Assembly: GCF_003610235.1 (NCBI RefSeq)
Contig: NZ_RAPR01000001.1
Span: 1,736,001-1,800,000 of the forward strand
Direction: 5' to 3'
DNA length: 64,000 nt
Origin: Catellatospora citrea
Lineage (GTDB): Bacteria > Actinomycetota > Actinomycetes > Mycobacteriales > Micromonosporaceae
The notes beneath the pieces were generated by a model, which saw only the letters and a list, made by a program, of their open reading frames with translations, searched no databases and was not told the DNA's origin. A program made the translations under genes and the position numbers. Below, piece by piece: positions 1-8,933 of the stretch; positions within the stretch are counted from its first letter, which is position 1; the number at the start of each line of letters is the position of its first letter.

Positions 1-1
1 G

Positions 2-190
2 GTGCTCGGCCCGGTCACCGCCGCGCAGCGCGCCGACACCACCGGCCTGCTGTCGCGCACCGCGACCGGCCCGGTGCCCGCGGGCAGCCGCACCGCGCAG
101 GTCGAGCTGCTGTTCGTGCGCGCCGGCGGCACCTCCAACGACGGCTACGCCGACTCCCTCTCGCTCAGCATCACCACCGGAGGAGCCTGA
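2..190 (+). CDS. C-terminal end of a probable secreted protein (5' truncated)
   Basis: The frame is open from the window edge to a TGA at 188-190, so only the last 62 or so residues are visible. The tail is Gly/Ala/Thr-rich and ends in a beta-strand-like run (VELLFVRAGG, then NDGYADSLSLSI), resembling the last strands of an extracellular beta-sandwich domain. The stop overlaps the phoD start by one base (TGATG) and an SD-like GGAGGAG lies inside its 3' end, so it is the upstream, translationally coupled partner of phoD. Its function cannot be judged from this piece. Confidence 0.6.
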   Translation: MLGPVTAAQRADTTGLLSRTATGPVPAGSRTAQVELLFVRAGGTSNDGYADSLSLSITTGGA

Positions 191-1719
191 TGGCCCTGCA
201 CCGCCGCCAACTCCTGCAGGCCGCCGTCGGTGCGGGCGCGCTCGGCGCGGCCTGGCCGCTCGCCCGGGACCTCGGCCCGCAGGCCGCCTACGCCGCCGCG
301 GCGGCCCTGGGCGCGAGCTGGGACCCGGCCCCGTTCACCCTCGGCGTCGGCTCCGGCGACCCGCTGCCGACCAGTGTCGTGCTGTGGACCCGGCTGGCCC
401 CGGACCCGCTCGCCGACGTGCAGCCGCTGCCCGACATCGTGCAGGTCGACTGGAGCGTCGCCACCGACGCCGCGATGAGCGACGTGGTCGCGTCCGGCTC
501 GGTCGCCGCGTCGGTGCTGCTCGGGCACAGCCTGCACGTCGTCGTCGACGGGCTGACCCCCGGGCAGCGCTACCACTACCGGTTCCGGGCGCTGGGCCAG
601 TACAGCCGGGTCGGGCGCACCAGGACCGCACCGGTCGGCCCGGTGAACCTGGTCCGGTTCGCGTCGCTGAACTGCCAGAACTACCAGTCGGGCGAGTACC
701 CGGGCATGCGCGACATCGCCGCGGACGCCAACCTCGACTTCGTCGTGCATCTCGGCGACTACGTGTACGAGGGCTCGGAGCTGGGCACCGCGTACACCCT
801 GGCCGACTACCGCAAGCTGCACGCCCTCTACAAGGGCGACCCGCTGCTGCGCGACGTGCACGCCGCGCACCCGTTCTACCTGACCTGGGACGACCACGAG
901 GTCGTCAACGACTACTCCGGCTCGCGCGGCGCGGCGAGCTTCGTGGCCCGTCGCTCGGCCGCCTACCAGGGCTGGTACGAGCACCTGCCGCTGCGGCTGG
1001 AGGGCTCCGACACCCCGCTGCCCGACCCGCGCATCTACCGCCACCGGCAGTGGGGCGACCTGCTGGAGCTGGTCATCCTCGACCTGCGGCAGTACCGCAC
1101 CGAGCAGAACCTGACCGGCGGCTCGATCCTCGGCGCGACGCAGAAGCAGTGGGTCAAGGACCGGGTCGCCCAGCGCAGCGGCGGCTGGCACTGCTGGGTC
1201 AACTCGATCTTCCTGAGCCAGCAGCGCAACCCCGACGGCGGCTTCATGTTCACCGACCAGTGGGACGGCTTCCGCGCCGAGCGCACCGAGCTGCTGACGT
1301 ACGCGCAGCAGCAGGGCATCGCCGACTTCGTGACCATCACCGGCGACTGGCACAGCGCCTTCGTCCAGGACGTGCGGCCCGACTTCGACAACCTGTCCGC
1401 CCCGGTCATCGGCACCGAGTTCGTGGCCCACTCGACCACCTCGGGCGCGTACTCGGCGAGCTGGAACGCCACCAACGGCCCGCGGCTCGGCCAGGTCAAC
1501 CCGCACCTGCAGTACTTCGAGGGCAACCGCTACGGCTACGACCTGTACGAGGTCACCCCGCAGCGGTGGACGACCCGGCTGCGCGTGGTCAGCGACCGCG
1601 CCAACCCGAACGCCACGGTCAGCACCCTGACCAGCTGGCACGTCGACCGCGGCCGGGCCGGGGCATACGAGGACCCGGCGACGAAGGGCTCGGCGGCCCA
1701 GTATCGGCGCAACCCGTGA
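190..1719 (+). CDS. phoD: PhoD-family alkaline phosphatase/phosphodiesterase, Tat-exported
   Basis: A 509-residue metallophosphoesterase expected to release phosphate from phosphomono- or diesters outside the cell. The N-terminus has a twin-arginine signal (HRRQLLQ, then an Ala/Gly-rich core ending near AYAAA). The PhoD N-terminal beta domain follows (GVGSGDPLPTSVVLWTR). Metal-site residues are in order: Cys162 in LNCQN (the Fe(III) ligand in PhoD), Asp190 in HLGDYVYE, Asp234/235 and His236 in WDDHEVVND, and GDWH near 385-388. Length is normal for the family. It is coupled by a TGATG overlap to an upstream gene. Pho regulation is usual for this family; the PHO-box-like repeats just downstream at 1755-1798 support a phosphate-responsive locus, but phoD's own promoter lies outside the window. 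Confidence 0.93.
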   Translation: MALHRRQLLQAAVGAGALGAAWPLARDLGPQAAYAAAAALGASWDPAPFTLGVGSGDPLPTSVVLWTRLAPDPLADVQPLPDIVQVDWSVATDAAMSDVVASGSVAASVLLGHSLHVVVDGLTPGQRYHYRFRALGQYSRVGRTRTAPVGPVNLVRFASLNCQNYQSGEYPGMRDIAADANLDFVVHLGDYVYEGSELGTAYTLADYRKLHALYKGDPLLRDVHAAHPFYLTWDDHEVVNDYSGSRGAASFVARRSAAYQGWYEHLPLRLEGSDTPLPDPRIYRHRQWGDLLELVILDLRQYRTEQNLTGGSILGATQKQWVKDRVAQRSGGWHCWVNSIFLSQQRNPDGGFMFTDQWDGFRAERTELLTYAQQQGIADFVTITGDWHSAFVQDVRPDFDNLSAPVIGTEFVAHSTTSGAYSASWNATNGPRLGQVNPHLQYFEGNRYGYDLYEVTPQRWTTRLRVVSDRANPNATVSTLTSWHVDRGRAGAYEDPATKGSAAQYRRNP

Positions 1720-1754
1720 CGGGGCGGCCGCGCACCGGCCCGGAGCAGGCAACA

Positions 1755-1798
1755 GTTCCCCTGCGCTTCGCCGGGGCGACGCCCGCTCTTCGTCTCGG
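1755..1798 (+). promoter_or_regulatory. PHO-box-like tandem 11-nt repeats upstream of the GT4 pair
   Basis: Four consecutive 11-nt units start at 1755, 1766, 1777 and 1788: GTTCCCCTGCG, CTTCGCCGGGG, CGACGCCCGCT, CTTCGTCTCGG. They match the actinobacterial PhoP direct-repeat design (GTTCACC every 11 nt) imperfectly. The array begins 60 nt before the presumed -10 (1815-1820) and ends at the -35 position. Confidence 0.55.
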
Positions 1799-1814
1799 CT
1801 CCCGGCGGCGAACC

Positions 1815-1820
1815 TAGCGT
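1815..1820 (+). promoter_or_regulatory. -10 element TAGCGT, leaderless arrangement
   Basis: TAGCGT fits TANNNT and lies 7 nt before the ATG at 1828, so the transcript probably begins at the start codon. It supports ATG 1828 rather than the in-frame GTG at 1819. Confidence 0.6.
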
Positions 1821-1827
1821 GGCGGCC

Positions 1828-2991
1828 ATGCGCGTGGCGATCATCACCGAGTCGTTCTCCCCGGACGTCAACGGCGTCGCGAACTCCGTCGCGCGCGTCG
1901 CAGACCATCTGCTGGCGCGCGGTCACCAGCCACTGGTCATCTCGCCCAAACCGTCGCCGCGGGCGAGCCGGGCCATCACCGACAAGCCCTACCCCGTGGT
2001 CCGGCTGGGCTCGCTGCCGATGCCCGGCTACGGCAACGTGCGGCTGGCCTGGCCGACCCGCCGCATCCGGGAGGCGCTCGCGGAGCACCGGGCGGACGTG
2101 GTGCACCTGGCCAGCCCGTTCGTGCTCGGCGCGTGGGGCGCGAAGGCCGCCGCCGAGCTCGGCGTCCCCGTCGTCGCGATCTACCAGACCGACGTGCCCG
2201 GCTACGCCCGCGCCTACAAGGTGGCCACCGGTGAGGCGCTGGCCTGGCGGTGGATCCGCCACGTGCACGGCCGCGCCGCGGCGACCCTGGCCCCGTCGTC
2301 GACGACCGCCGCGGAACTCGTCGCGCACGGCGTGCCCAACGTCGGCCGGTGGGGCCGCGGCGTCGACACCGAGCTGTTCCACCCGTCGCGCCGCGACGAG
2401 ACGCTGCGCGCCGAACTCGCCCCCGGCGGCGAGCTGATCGTCGGCTACGTCGGCCGGCTGGCCCGGGAGAAGCGGGTGGACCTGCTCGCGCAGACCGCCG
2501 CGCGGCCCGGCGTGCGCGTGGTCGTGGTCGGCGACGGCCCGACCCGCGAGGCGGTGCGCCGTGCCGTGCCGCAGGCCGACTTCCTGGGCACCCGGCGCGG
2601 CACCGACCTGGCCCGGCTGTACGCCAGCCTCGACGTGTTCGTCCACACCGGACCGCACGAGACGTTCTGCCAGACCGTGCAGGAGGCCCAGGCCAGCGGC
2701 GTGCCGGTGGTCGCCCCGGCGATCGGCGGCCCGCTCGACCTGGTCCACCACGGCATGGACGGCCTGCTGGTGACCCCGGACGACGGCGCCGCGTTCGCGG
2801 CCGCGGTCGACACGCTCGCCGACCCCGCGGTGCGCCGCGCCTACGGGCAGGCGGCCCGCGCGGCCGTGGCCACCCGGACCTGGTCGGCCCTGGGCGACGA
2901 GCTGATCGGCCACTACGCCGCCGCGGCCGCCGCGGTGCGTGCCCCCGGCCGCCTGCCCGCGCCCGTCGCCGTGCCGGTGCGCGTCCCGTGA
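1828..2991 (+). CDS. GT4 glycosyltransferase, MgtA/PimB-like (probably GDP-mannose dependent)
   Basis: A 387-residue GT-B enzyme likely to transfer a sugar, probably mannose, to a glycolipid or lipid acceptor at the inner membrane face. The N-terminus MRVAIITESFSPDVNGVA is the typical GT4 opening. The C-terminal donor half has VGYVGRLAREKRVDLL, VVGDGPTREAVR and the E-x7-E motif in HETFCQTVQEA. The start at ATG 1828 is set by the TAGCGT box 7 nt upstream. The stop overlaps the next GT4 gene by 4 nt (GTGA). In mycobacteria and corynebacteria the closest type is MgtA-like diacylglycerol glycolipid mannosyltransferase. The PHO-box-like array upstream fits glycolipid synthesis during phosphate shortage, which is inference. 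Confidence 0.85.
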   Translation: MRVAIITESFSPDVNGVANSVARVADHLLARGHQPLVISPKPSPRASRAITDKPYPVVRLGSLPMPGYGNVRLAWPTRRIREALAEHRADVVHLASPFVLGAWGAKAAAELGVPVVAIYQTDVPGYARAYKVATGEALAWRWIRHVHGRAAATLAPSSTTAAELVAHGVPNVGRWGRGVDTELFHPSRRDETLRAELAPGGELIVGYVGRLAREKRVDLLAQTAARPGVRVVVVGDGPTREAVRRAVPQADFLGTRRGTDLARLYASLDVFVHTGPHETFCQTVQEAQASGVPVVAPAIGGPLDLVHHGMDGLLVTPDDGAAFAAAVDTLADPAVRRAYGQAARAAVATRTWSALGDELIGHYAAAAAAVRAPGRLPAPVAVPVRVP

Positions 2992-4127
2992 CCGGGCTGC
3001 GCATCGTCCGGCTGGCCAACTTCGTCACGCCCAGCTCCGGCGGCCTGCGCACCGCGCTGCGTGAGCTGGGCCGGGGGTACGCCGCGGCCGGGCACGAGCC
3101 GGTGCTGGTCGTCCCCGGCCCCGGGCACACCGACGAGCAGACCGAGCAGGGTCGCGTGATCACGCTGCCCGGCCCGGTCGCGCCGGGACTGGGCGGCGGT
3201 TACCGGCTGCTGGTGCGCCGCAGGCCGCTGGCCGACCTGCTGGCGGAGCTGGCGCCGGACCGGATCGAGGTGTCCGACCGCACCACGCTGCGCTGGACCG
3301 GCGCCTGGGCCCGCCGCCACGGCGTGCCGTCGGTGATGGTGTCGCACGAGAGCGTCGACGGCCTGCTCGGTGTCGTGAAACTGCCCGCCGGGGTGCGCGC
3401 CCGCATCGCCGCCGGGCTCAACCGCGCCAGCGCCGTCGCGTACGACCGGATCGTCTGCACGACCGCCTGGGCCGCCGGGGAGTTCACCGGCGTCGGGGCG
3501 CACAACGTCACGCAGGTGCCGCTCGGCGTCGACCTCGACCTGTTCCACCCCGACCGCCGCGACCCGCTCGTGCGCGGCGCGCACGTGCCCGGCGGTGAGC
3601 TGCTGCTCGTCAGCTGCGTACGGCTGTCCCCGGAGAAGCGGCCCGAACGTGCCCTGACCACGCTGCGCACCCTGCTCGACCGCGGGGTGGCCGCCCGGCT
3701 CGTGATCGCGGGCGACGGGCCGCTGCGGACCCGGCTGCAGGCCGCCGCTACGGGGCTGCCCGTCGCGTTCACCGGCTGGATCAGCGACCGCCAGGAGCTG
3801 GCGGCCCTGCTGGCCAGCGCCGATCTGGTGCTGGCCCCGGGTCCGATGGAGACGTTCGGACTCGCCGCACTGGAGGCTCTGGCCTGCGGCACCCCCGCCG
3901 TGGTGAGCGCGTCCAGTGCCCTGCCCGCCGTGGTCGGCGACGCGGGCGTCGCGGTCGCGGGCGAGGACTTCGCCGACGGGGTGCTGCGGCTGCTCGACCG
4001 CGACGAACGCCGCCGCCGCGACGCGGCCCGCGCCCGTGCCGAACACTTCGGCTGGGACGCCGCCGTACGCGGCTTCCTCGACGTGCACACCGCTCTCGAC
4101 CCGGCCGCCGTCCCCGGCACCCGCTGA
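2988..4127 (+). CDS. GT4 glycosyltransferase, second gene of the pair
   Basis: A 379-residue GT-B glycosyltransferase. It starts at GTG 2988 within the GTGA overlap with the preceding GT4 gene, so the two are translationally coupled. It opens LRIVRLANFVTPSSGGLRTA, the usual acceptor-domain glycine loop. The donor half has GVDLDLFHPDRRDP, SCVRLSPEKRPERAL and the E-x7-E motif in METFGLAALEAL. The two enzymes are about the same length but clearly diverged, suggesting sequential sugar additions to one acceptor. Donor and acceptor cannot be read from sequence. The gene ends 4 nt before the convergent LysR gene. The long open frame upstream of 2988 is an out-of-frame shadow of the first GT gene. 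Confidence 0.82.
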   Translation: MTGLRIVRLANFVTPSSGGLRTALRELGRGYAAAGHEPVLVVPGPGHTDEQTEQGRVITLPGPVAPGLGGGYRLLVRRRPLADLLAELAPDRIEVSDRTTLRWTGAWARRHGVPSVMVSHESVDGLLGVVKLPAGVRARIAAGLNRASAVAYDRIVCTTAWAAGEFTGVGAHNVTQVPLGVDLDLFHPDRRDPLVRGAHVPGGELLLVSCVRLSPEKRPERALTTLRTLLDRGVAARLVIAGDGPLRTRLQAAATGLPVAFTGWISDRQELAALLASADLVLAPGPMETFGLAALEALACGTPAVVSASSALPAVVGDAGVAVAGEDFADGVLRLLDRDERRRRDAARARAEHFGWDAAVRGFLDVHTALDPAAVPGTR

Positions 4128-4131
4128 CCGG

Positions 4132-5007
4132 CTACGCGTCCGCGGCGGCCTGGACGAAGGCGCGGACCAGCGTGGTTTCCGCGGCCGCGCGCCACACCAG
4201 TGAGTACTGCAGGACGGGTCCGTCGGTGATGGGCAGGAAGGTGACGTCGCGGCGCACCCGGGTGGCGGCCGCGTGCGAGCCGATGGGGGACACGACGGTG
4301 CCGGCGCTGATCGCGGTGAGGGCCTCCTCCAGGGTGGCCACGGCGAGGCCGCGCCGGATGGGCCGCCCGGCCGGTGTGACCGACGGGGTGTGCACCTCCC
4401 ACATGTAGTCGGGAATCGGCCCGTCCGGCCACACGACCGGGTAATCGCCGAGGTCCTCCATCTCGACCCGGTCCCGGCCCGCGAGCGGATGGTCGGGGGC
4501 GACGGCCAGCACCAGCGGCTCGGTGTGCAGGTTCGGGCCGACGGCGAGGTCTGGCTCGTCGACGGGCAGCCACACCAGGCCGACGTCGACCCGGCCCGCG
4601 CGCAGCGCGGTGAACGGATCGGAGGGGAGGATCTCGCGGATGCGCAGCTCGCATTGCGGGTGCCGCTGCCGGAACAGGTCGAGGACCGCCGCGATCTGAT
4701 GGTGGTCGGTGGCCATCGTGCCGAGGGTCAGGGTGCCGACCTGCCCGCGCGTGATGGCGGTGGCCTCGTCGATGCCTGCCATGATCTCGCGGTAGCCCGC
4801 GTCGAGCCGGTCGCGCAGCCGCGCGCCGAGCGGGGTGAGCTGCACGCTGCGGCTGGTCCGCTCGAACAGGGCGCCGCCGATCCGGCGCTCCTGCTGTTTG
4901 ATCGACTGGCTGACGCGCGCCTGGGACAGGTGCAGGCGCTCGGCCGTACGCCCGAAGTGGAGCTCCTCGGCGAGCGTCAGGAAGATCTCGATGTCGCGCA
5001 GCTCCAC
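4132..5007 (-). CDS. LysR-family transcriptional regulator
   Basis: A 291-residue LTTR. The N-terminal winged HTH is intact (MELRDIEIFLTLAEELHFGRT, then LHLSQARVSQSIKQQE), followed by the two-lobed effector domain from about residue 90 (VGTLTLGTMATDHH). It starts at a GTG preceded by a strong SD (AGGAGGGGGAC). It is divergent from the double-GNAT gene at 5228 with a 220-nt gap holding an inverted repeat at 5108-5129, the likely LTTR site. LTTRs usually control the divergent neighbour and themselves, so the acetyltransferase is the first target to suspect. The ligand is unknown. Confidence 0.9.
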   Translation of the reverse strand: MELRDIEIFLTLAEELHFGRTAERLHLSQARVSQSIKQQERRIGGALFERTSRSVQLTPLGARLRDRLDAGYREIMAGIDEATAITRGQVGTLTLGTMATDHHQIAAVLDLFRQRHPQCELRIREILPSDPFTALRAGRVDVGLVWLPVDEPDLAVGPNLHTEPLVLAVAPDHPLAGRDRVEMEDLGDYPVVWPDGPIPDYMWEVHTPSVTPAGRPIRRGLAVATLEEALTAISAGTVVSPIGSHAAATRVRRDVTFLPITDGPVLQYSLVWRAAAETTLVRAFVQAAADA

Positions 5008-5107
5008 CTGGCCGTCCCCCTCCTGTCACCGCGAGTCCCGATCTCGTCCTGAACCGCGCGATTCGGCAGTCTACGGCGGTGGCGACGGCCCGGTGGAGCG
5101 GCGCGAT

Positions 5108-5129
5108 GGTGACCCGGGCCACGGTCACC
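5108..5129. promoter_or_regulatory. Inverted repeat, candidate LysR site
   Basis: Arms GGTGACC and GGTCACC are perfectly complementary with an 8-nt spacer, midway in the divergent LysR/GNAT intergenic region. Position and symmetry suggest a regulator site; there is no clear T-N11-A core. Confidence 0.35.
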
Positions 5130-5227
5130 GTCGGCGCCGCGTCCGGCCTCGAACGATAACCGGCGCTTATGCAGCGGTGCGATCTTGCGCGTTGTTCCGC
5201 TCCGGCGGTCGGTCGATCGTGGACGCC

Positions 5228-6076
5228 ATGAACGAAGGCTCGATCGACATCGTGGCGGTGCCGGACCATCCCGGCGTGCGGTGGTGGCAGGCCGTGGCGT
5301 CGCACGGCTTCGTCGCGGGGGTGGCCGGTCTGCGTGCGACCCGGTCGCTCGGACACGACCTGCTGCTGCCGACGGCCCTGGCCAGGACCACGGACACGGC
5401 CGAGTTGACGCTCTACGTCGAGCCGCGGTGGCGCCGTCGCGGGATCGGCTCCCGGCTGCTGGCCGCGGCGCTGGCCGAGACCGCCGAGCCACGCCTGGTC
5501 ACGCACGTGGCCGCGGACTCGCCGGGCGAGGCGTTCTGCCTGTGGCACGACTTCCGGCACACCCGATCCCTGCGCCATGACCTGCTCACCTACTGCAACG
5601 TGCACCACGCCTGGCTGGGTGAGCTGATCGACGCCGAGCACCCCGGCTATCGCCTGACCCACTGGACCGGCGACCTGCCCGCCGAGCTCCGGATCGAGGA
5701 ACTGCTCCGCAGCCCGAGCCGGCCCGGTGACGCCGTGCTGACCGCCGCCGACGCGGGCGGCGACCTCGCGGCGTACGCCGTGGCGGTCGTCGGCGCGCCC
5801 GCCCGGCCCCGCGCCCGCCAGTACGGACCGGCCGTGCTGCCCGGCCATCGCGGACGGCGGCTGGGCCGCTGGGTCAACGCCGCGCTGATCCAGCGGCTGC
5901 GCGAGGTACACCCGCACCTGGAGGAGATCGAGACCGTCACCGCCGAGGACGACTCCCGCCTGCTCGCCCTGCGCGAGGACCTCGGCTTCGGCCTGCTCCG
6001 GCGCACGCGCCGCTACGAGTTCACCCTGCGACCACCCACCCGACCGCCGGCAACACGCGGCGAAGACGCGCGCTGA
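5228..6076 (+). CDS. GNAT-family N-acetyltransferase, two tandem GNAT folds
   Basis: 282 residues. The first half has the acetyl-CoA loop as RWRRRGIGSRLL (Q/R-x-x-G-x-G/A type) at about 75-85. The second half has LPGHRGRRLGRWVNAAL at about 215-230 followed by ETVTAEDDSRLLALREDLGFG, the usual second GNAT strand and helix. Such double-GNAT proteins are common in actinomycetes; mycothiol synthase MshD is one example, but its diagnostic context is absent here. The substrate is unknown. Start ATG 5228 was chosen because homologous beta strands begin soon after it; the upstream 130 codons overlap the LysR promoter and are not credible. The gene is divergent from LysR. Confidence 0.75.
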   Translation: MNEGSIDIVAVPDHPGVRWWQAVASHGFVAGVAGLRATRSLGHDLLLPTALARTTDTAELTLYVEPRWRRRGIGSRLLAAALAETAEPRLVTHVAADSPGEAFCLWHDFRHTRSLRHDLLTYCNVHHAWLGELIDAEHPGYRLTHWTGDLPAELRIEELLRSPSRPGDAVLTAADAGGDLAAYAVAVVGAPARPRARQYGPAVLPGHRGRRLGRWVNAALIQRLREVHPHLEEIETVTAEDDSRLLALREDLGFGLLRRTRRYEFTLRPPTRPPATRGEDAR

Positions 6077-6137
6077 TCGAGCGAGCCATGCCGTCGACAG
6101 CCCGGATTCCGCCACCGACGCAGAGGATCACACCACC

Positions 6138-8405
6138 ATGTCCGTCACGTACACCGACCAGGACGAGGCCACCCTACGGAGCATCATGCACGGGGCCGCC
6201 GCGCCGCCGACCCGGACGGCAGCCAGGCGCCTGCTCGACAGGCGAGCCCCGGCCGAGGAGTCCCGCGTCGCCGTCGTCATCAGAATGCTCGGACCGTTCG
6301 AGGTGTGCGCGGGCGGCAGCGTCGCCGACGTGCCGGGCGCGCGGCTGCGCGGGTTGCTGGTCGCCCTCGCGCTCGCAGCCGGTCGGGTGGTCCCCAAGGC
6401 GACACTGCTGGACTGGATCTGGGGCGGACACCCGCCCGCCGACGCGACCAACGCCCTGTACCGCCTGGTCTCCCGGTTGCGCAGGGCGTTGCCGGAGGGT
6501 CTGATCGAGGGGCACACCGACGGCTACCAGCTGCGGCTGGACCCCGACGCCGTCGACGCGGTGCGTTTCGAACGCCTCGTGAGCCAGGCCCGCGACGAAG
6601 ACGGCACGCAGCGCGTACGGCGGTTGCGTGAGGCCCTCGCGCTGTGGCGCGGCCCCGCCCTGCAGGACATCGGCCTGCCCGACAGCACGGCGTGTGACGC
6701 GGCGGTCGCCCGGCTGGAGCGGCTGCACCTGACCGCCGTGGAGGACCGGTGCGACGCGGAGATCGGTCTCGGCAACGGCGCGGAGCTGGTCACCGAACTG
6801 ACCGACCTGGCGGCAGCGCATCCGCTGCGCGAACGGCTCGTCGCCGCGCTCATGCGGGCCCTCGTCGCCGCCGGACGCGACACCGAGGCGCTGCTGGTGT
6901 ACCAGCGCACCCGCGACGCCCTCGCCGACACGCTGGGCGTCGACCCGTCACCGGAACTGTCCGCATTGCACGTCGCACTGCTGCGCGGGGAACTCGGCCG
7001 GCCGGCGCAGACCCGGCGGACGAATCTGCGGGCCGAGCTGACCAGCTTCGTCGGCAGGGACGCCGACGTCGCCGCGGTCCGCGAACTCGTCGCGGGTCAT
7101 CGGCTGACCACCCTGATCGGGCCGGGCGGGTCGGGCAAGACGAGACTCGCCACGGAAACCGCGCACACGCTGCTCGCCGACCTGCCCGACGGGATCTGGC
7201 TGGTGGAGCTCGCCGCCGTCGGCACGGACGGTGACGTGGCGCAGGCGACGCTCGCCGGGCTGGGCCTGCGCGACGCCCGGCTCGGTGAGCCGTCCGGCGC
7301 GGACCCGGCGGACCGCGTCGTCGCCGCGATCGGCGAGCAGGCCATGCTGCTGATCCTGGACAACTGCGAGCACGTCATCGAGTCGGCGGCGGCCTTCGCC
7401 CATCGCGTGCTCGGCGAGTGCCGGCGGCTGCGGATCCTGGTGACCAGCAGGGAACCGCTCGGCATCACCGGCGAGGCACTGTGGGCGGTCGCACCGTCGG
7501 CCCTGCCCGCGCCGGACGCCACCCCCGGCGAGATCGAGTCCGCGCCGGCCGTCCGGCTGCTGCGGGACCGAGCCGGCGCGGTGTGCCAGGACCTCACGAC
7601 CGACGCCGCCACGTCGGCGACCCTGGCCCGCGTCTGCCGGGCCCTCGACGGAATGCCGCTGGCGATCGAGCTCGCCGCGGCCCGGCTGCGCACCATGTCC
7701 CTCGACCAGCTCGCCAACCGCCTCGACGACCGGTTCCGCCTGCTGACCGGCGGCAGCCGCACCGCGCTGCCCCGGCACCGGACCCTGCGGGCGGTGATCG
7801 ACTGGAGCTGGGAACTGCTGACCGAAGCCGAACGGGTGGTGCTGCGCAGGCTCTCGGTGTTCTCCGGCGGGGCGAGCCTGGAGGCGGCCGAGCGGATCTG
7901 CGCCGGCGGCACGATCGCGACGGGCCAGGTGTTCGAGCTGCTCACCGCACTGACCGGGAAATCGCTCGTGCTCACCGAGGGCGGGTGCGCGCCGCGCTAC
8001 CGGCTGCTCGGCACGATCAAGGAGTACGCCCGGCAGCGGCTGGCCGAGGCGGGGGAATCCGACCTGGCACGCCACGCGCACCTGGCCTACTTCACCGAGC
8101 TCGCCGAGACGGCGGATCCGCACCTGCGTCGCGCGGAGCAGGTGACCTGGCTCGCCGCCCTCGACGCCGAACACGACAACATCAATACGGCGATGCGTGG
8201 TGCGCTCGCGGCCGGCGAGGCACCGGCGGCGATGCGCCTCGCGGCGGGCGCCGGCCGGTACTGGTGGCTCGGCGGGCACCGCGCGGAGGGCCTGGAACTG
8301 ATCACCGCGGCCGTCGGCATCCCCGGCGAGGTGGGCGACGAGACCCGCGGCGCCGTCCACGGACTCGCCCTCACGTTCGCCGCCGCCGAGCGGGAGGCGC
8401 ACTGA
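6138..8405 (+). CDS. SARP/BTAD-type regulator with NB-ARC-like ATPase, short C-terminus
   Basis: 755 residues. Order: a 49-residue N-terminal extension, an OmpR-like winged HTH (MLGPFEVCAGG, residues about 50-130), a BTAD bacterial transcriptional activation domain (about 140-275), then a signal-transduction ATPase with Walker A GPGGSGKTRL at about 330 and Walker B LLILDNCEHV at about 415, and the conserved VIDWSWELL region. It ends at AEREAH before most of the TPR-rich C-terminal half usually seen in AfsR-like proteins of 900-1100 residues. It may be truncated or naturally short. An internal ATG at 6285 (MLGPF) is the more family-like start; 6138 has the longer open frame. The target is unknown; the neighbouring AOC-like gene is convergent. 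Confidence 0.8.
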   Translation: MSVTYTDQDEATLRSIMHGAAAPPTRTAARRLLDRRAPAEESRVAVVIRMLGPFEVCAGGSVADVPGARLRGLLVALALAAGRVVPKATLLDWIWGGHPPADATNALYRLVSRLRRALPEGLIEGHTDGYQLRLDPDAVDAVRFERLVSQARDEDGTQRVRRLREALALWRGPALQDIGLPDSTACDAAVARLERLHLTAVEDRCDAEIGLGNGAELVTELTDLAAAHPLRERLVAALMRALVAAGRDTEALLVYQRTRDALADTLGVDPSPELSALHVALLRGELGRPAQTRRTNLRAELTSFVGRDADVAAVRELVAGHRLTTLIGPGGSGKTRLATETAHTLLADLPDGIWLVELAAVGTDGDVAQATLAGLGLRDARLGEPSGADPADRVVAAIGEQAMLLILDNCEHVIESAAAFAHRVLGECRRLRILVTSREPLGITGEALWAVAPSALPAPDATPGEIESAPAVRLLRDRAGAVCQDLTTDAATSATLARVCRALDGMPLAIELAAARLRTMSLDQLANRLDDRFRLLTGGSRTALPRHRTLRAVIDWSWELLTEAERVVLRRLSVFSGGASLEAAERICAGGTIATGQVFELLTALTGKSLVLTEGGCAPRYRLLGTIKEYARQRLAEAGESDLARHAHLAYFTELAETADPHLRRAEQVTWLAALDAEHDNINTAMRGALAAGEAPAAMRLAAGAGRYWWLGGHRAEGLELITAAVGIPGEVGDETRGAVHGLALTFAAAEREAH

Positions 8406-8430
8406 CCGACGCGCGGTCCGCCGAAACCCG

Positions 8431-8904
8431 CTAGCGGCTGATGTGGAAGGTCAGGTGCCGTTCGGTCTCTCCGGCGGGGACCGTGTGCACGTAGCCCTGC
8501 GCGGTGCTGTAGGCCCCGCTGCCGCCGGTGATCGGAATGTCGATCGAGGCGGCGGCCGGCAGGTGCAGCAGCGCCTGGGCGGTGATCTGCCCGTCGGGCA
8601 GGGAGAAGGTGCCCACGCACTGGAGCGCGTCCGGGCCGAGGCTGACATAGGTGCAGACGACGCTGTGGTCGCCGATCTTCTTGCCGTCGCGGTACACGTC
8701 TTCGAACACGGTGCGTTCGTCGCCCAGACTGAGCCCCTTCTTGCCGTGGTCGAGGGCTTCGGCTTGGGTCTGCAGGGCGACCAGCTGGATGACCTCGGTG
8801 TCGTCCGCCCAGGCCGAGGCGGCGGCCGAGGCCAGCGGACCGGCGAACAGGCCGATGGCCAGCGCGGCGGCGGTGGTCAGCCGACGGATATGGATCTTGC
8901 TCAT
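8431..8904 (-). CDS. Secreted allene-oxide-cyclase-barrel-like protein
   Basis: 157 residues. A basic n-region and Ala-rich hydrophobic signal (RRLTTAAALAIGLFAGPLASAAASAWA) precede a beta-barrel-like domain with GDERTVFEDVYRDGKKIGDHS, CTYVSLG, QCVGTFSLPDGQITAQAL and ITGGSGAYSTAQG, the pattern of the AOC-like/dirigent barrel in actinobacterial exoproteins and polyketide-associated cyclases. Start 8904 is chosen from the SD (GAGGAAAGG) and signal peptide; the open frame extends 23 codons further into the promoter. The catalytic role is unproven. A perfect 10-bp inverted repeat surrounds its -10 box, so it is probably repressor-controlled. Confidence 0.7.
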   Translation of the reverse strand: MSKIHIRRLTTAAALAIGLFAGPLASAAASAWADDTEVIQLVALQTQAEALDHGKKGLSLGDERTVFEDVYRDGKKIGDHSVVCTYVSLGPDALQCVGTFSLPDGQITAQALLHLPAAASIDIPITGGSGAYSTAQGYVHTVPAGETERHLTFHISR

Positions 8905-8933
8905 GGTGTGCCTTTCCTCGTTTCGGCCTCGTA

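Noticed and set aside
145..2913. 922-residue open frame on the minus strand across phoD and the GT4 gene
   Set aside because: It is antisense to two well-supported genes, Arg/Gly/Val-rich with no domain, and an artefact of high third-position GC.
3200..6115. 971-residue minus-strand frame over the second GT, LysR and GNAT genes
   Set aside because: It runs through three real genes in other frames and has no recognisable motif.
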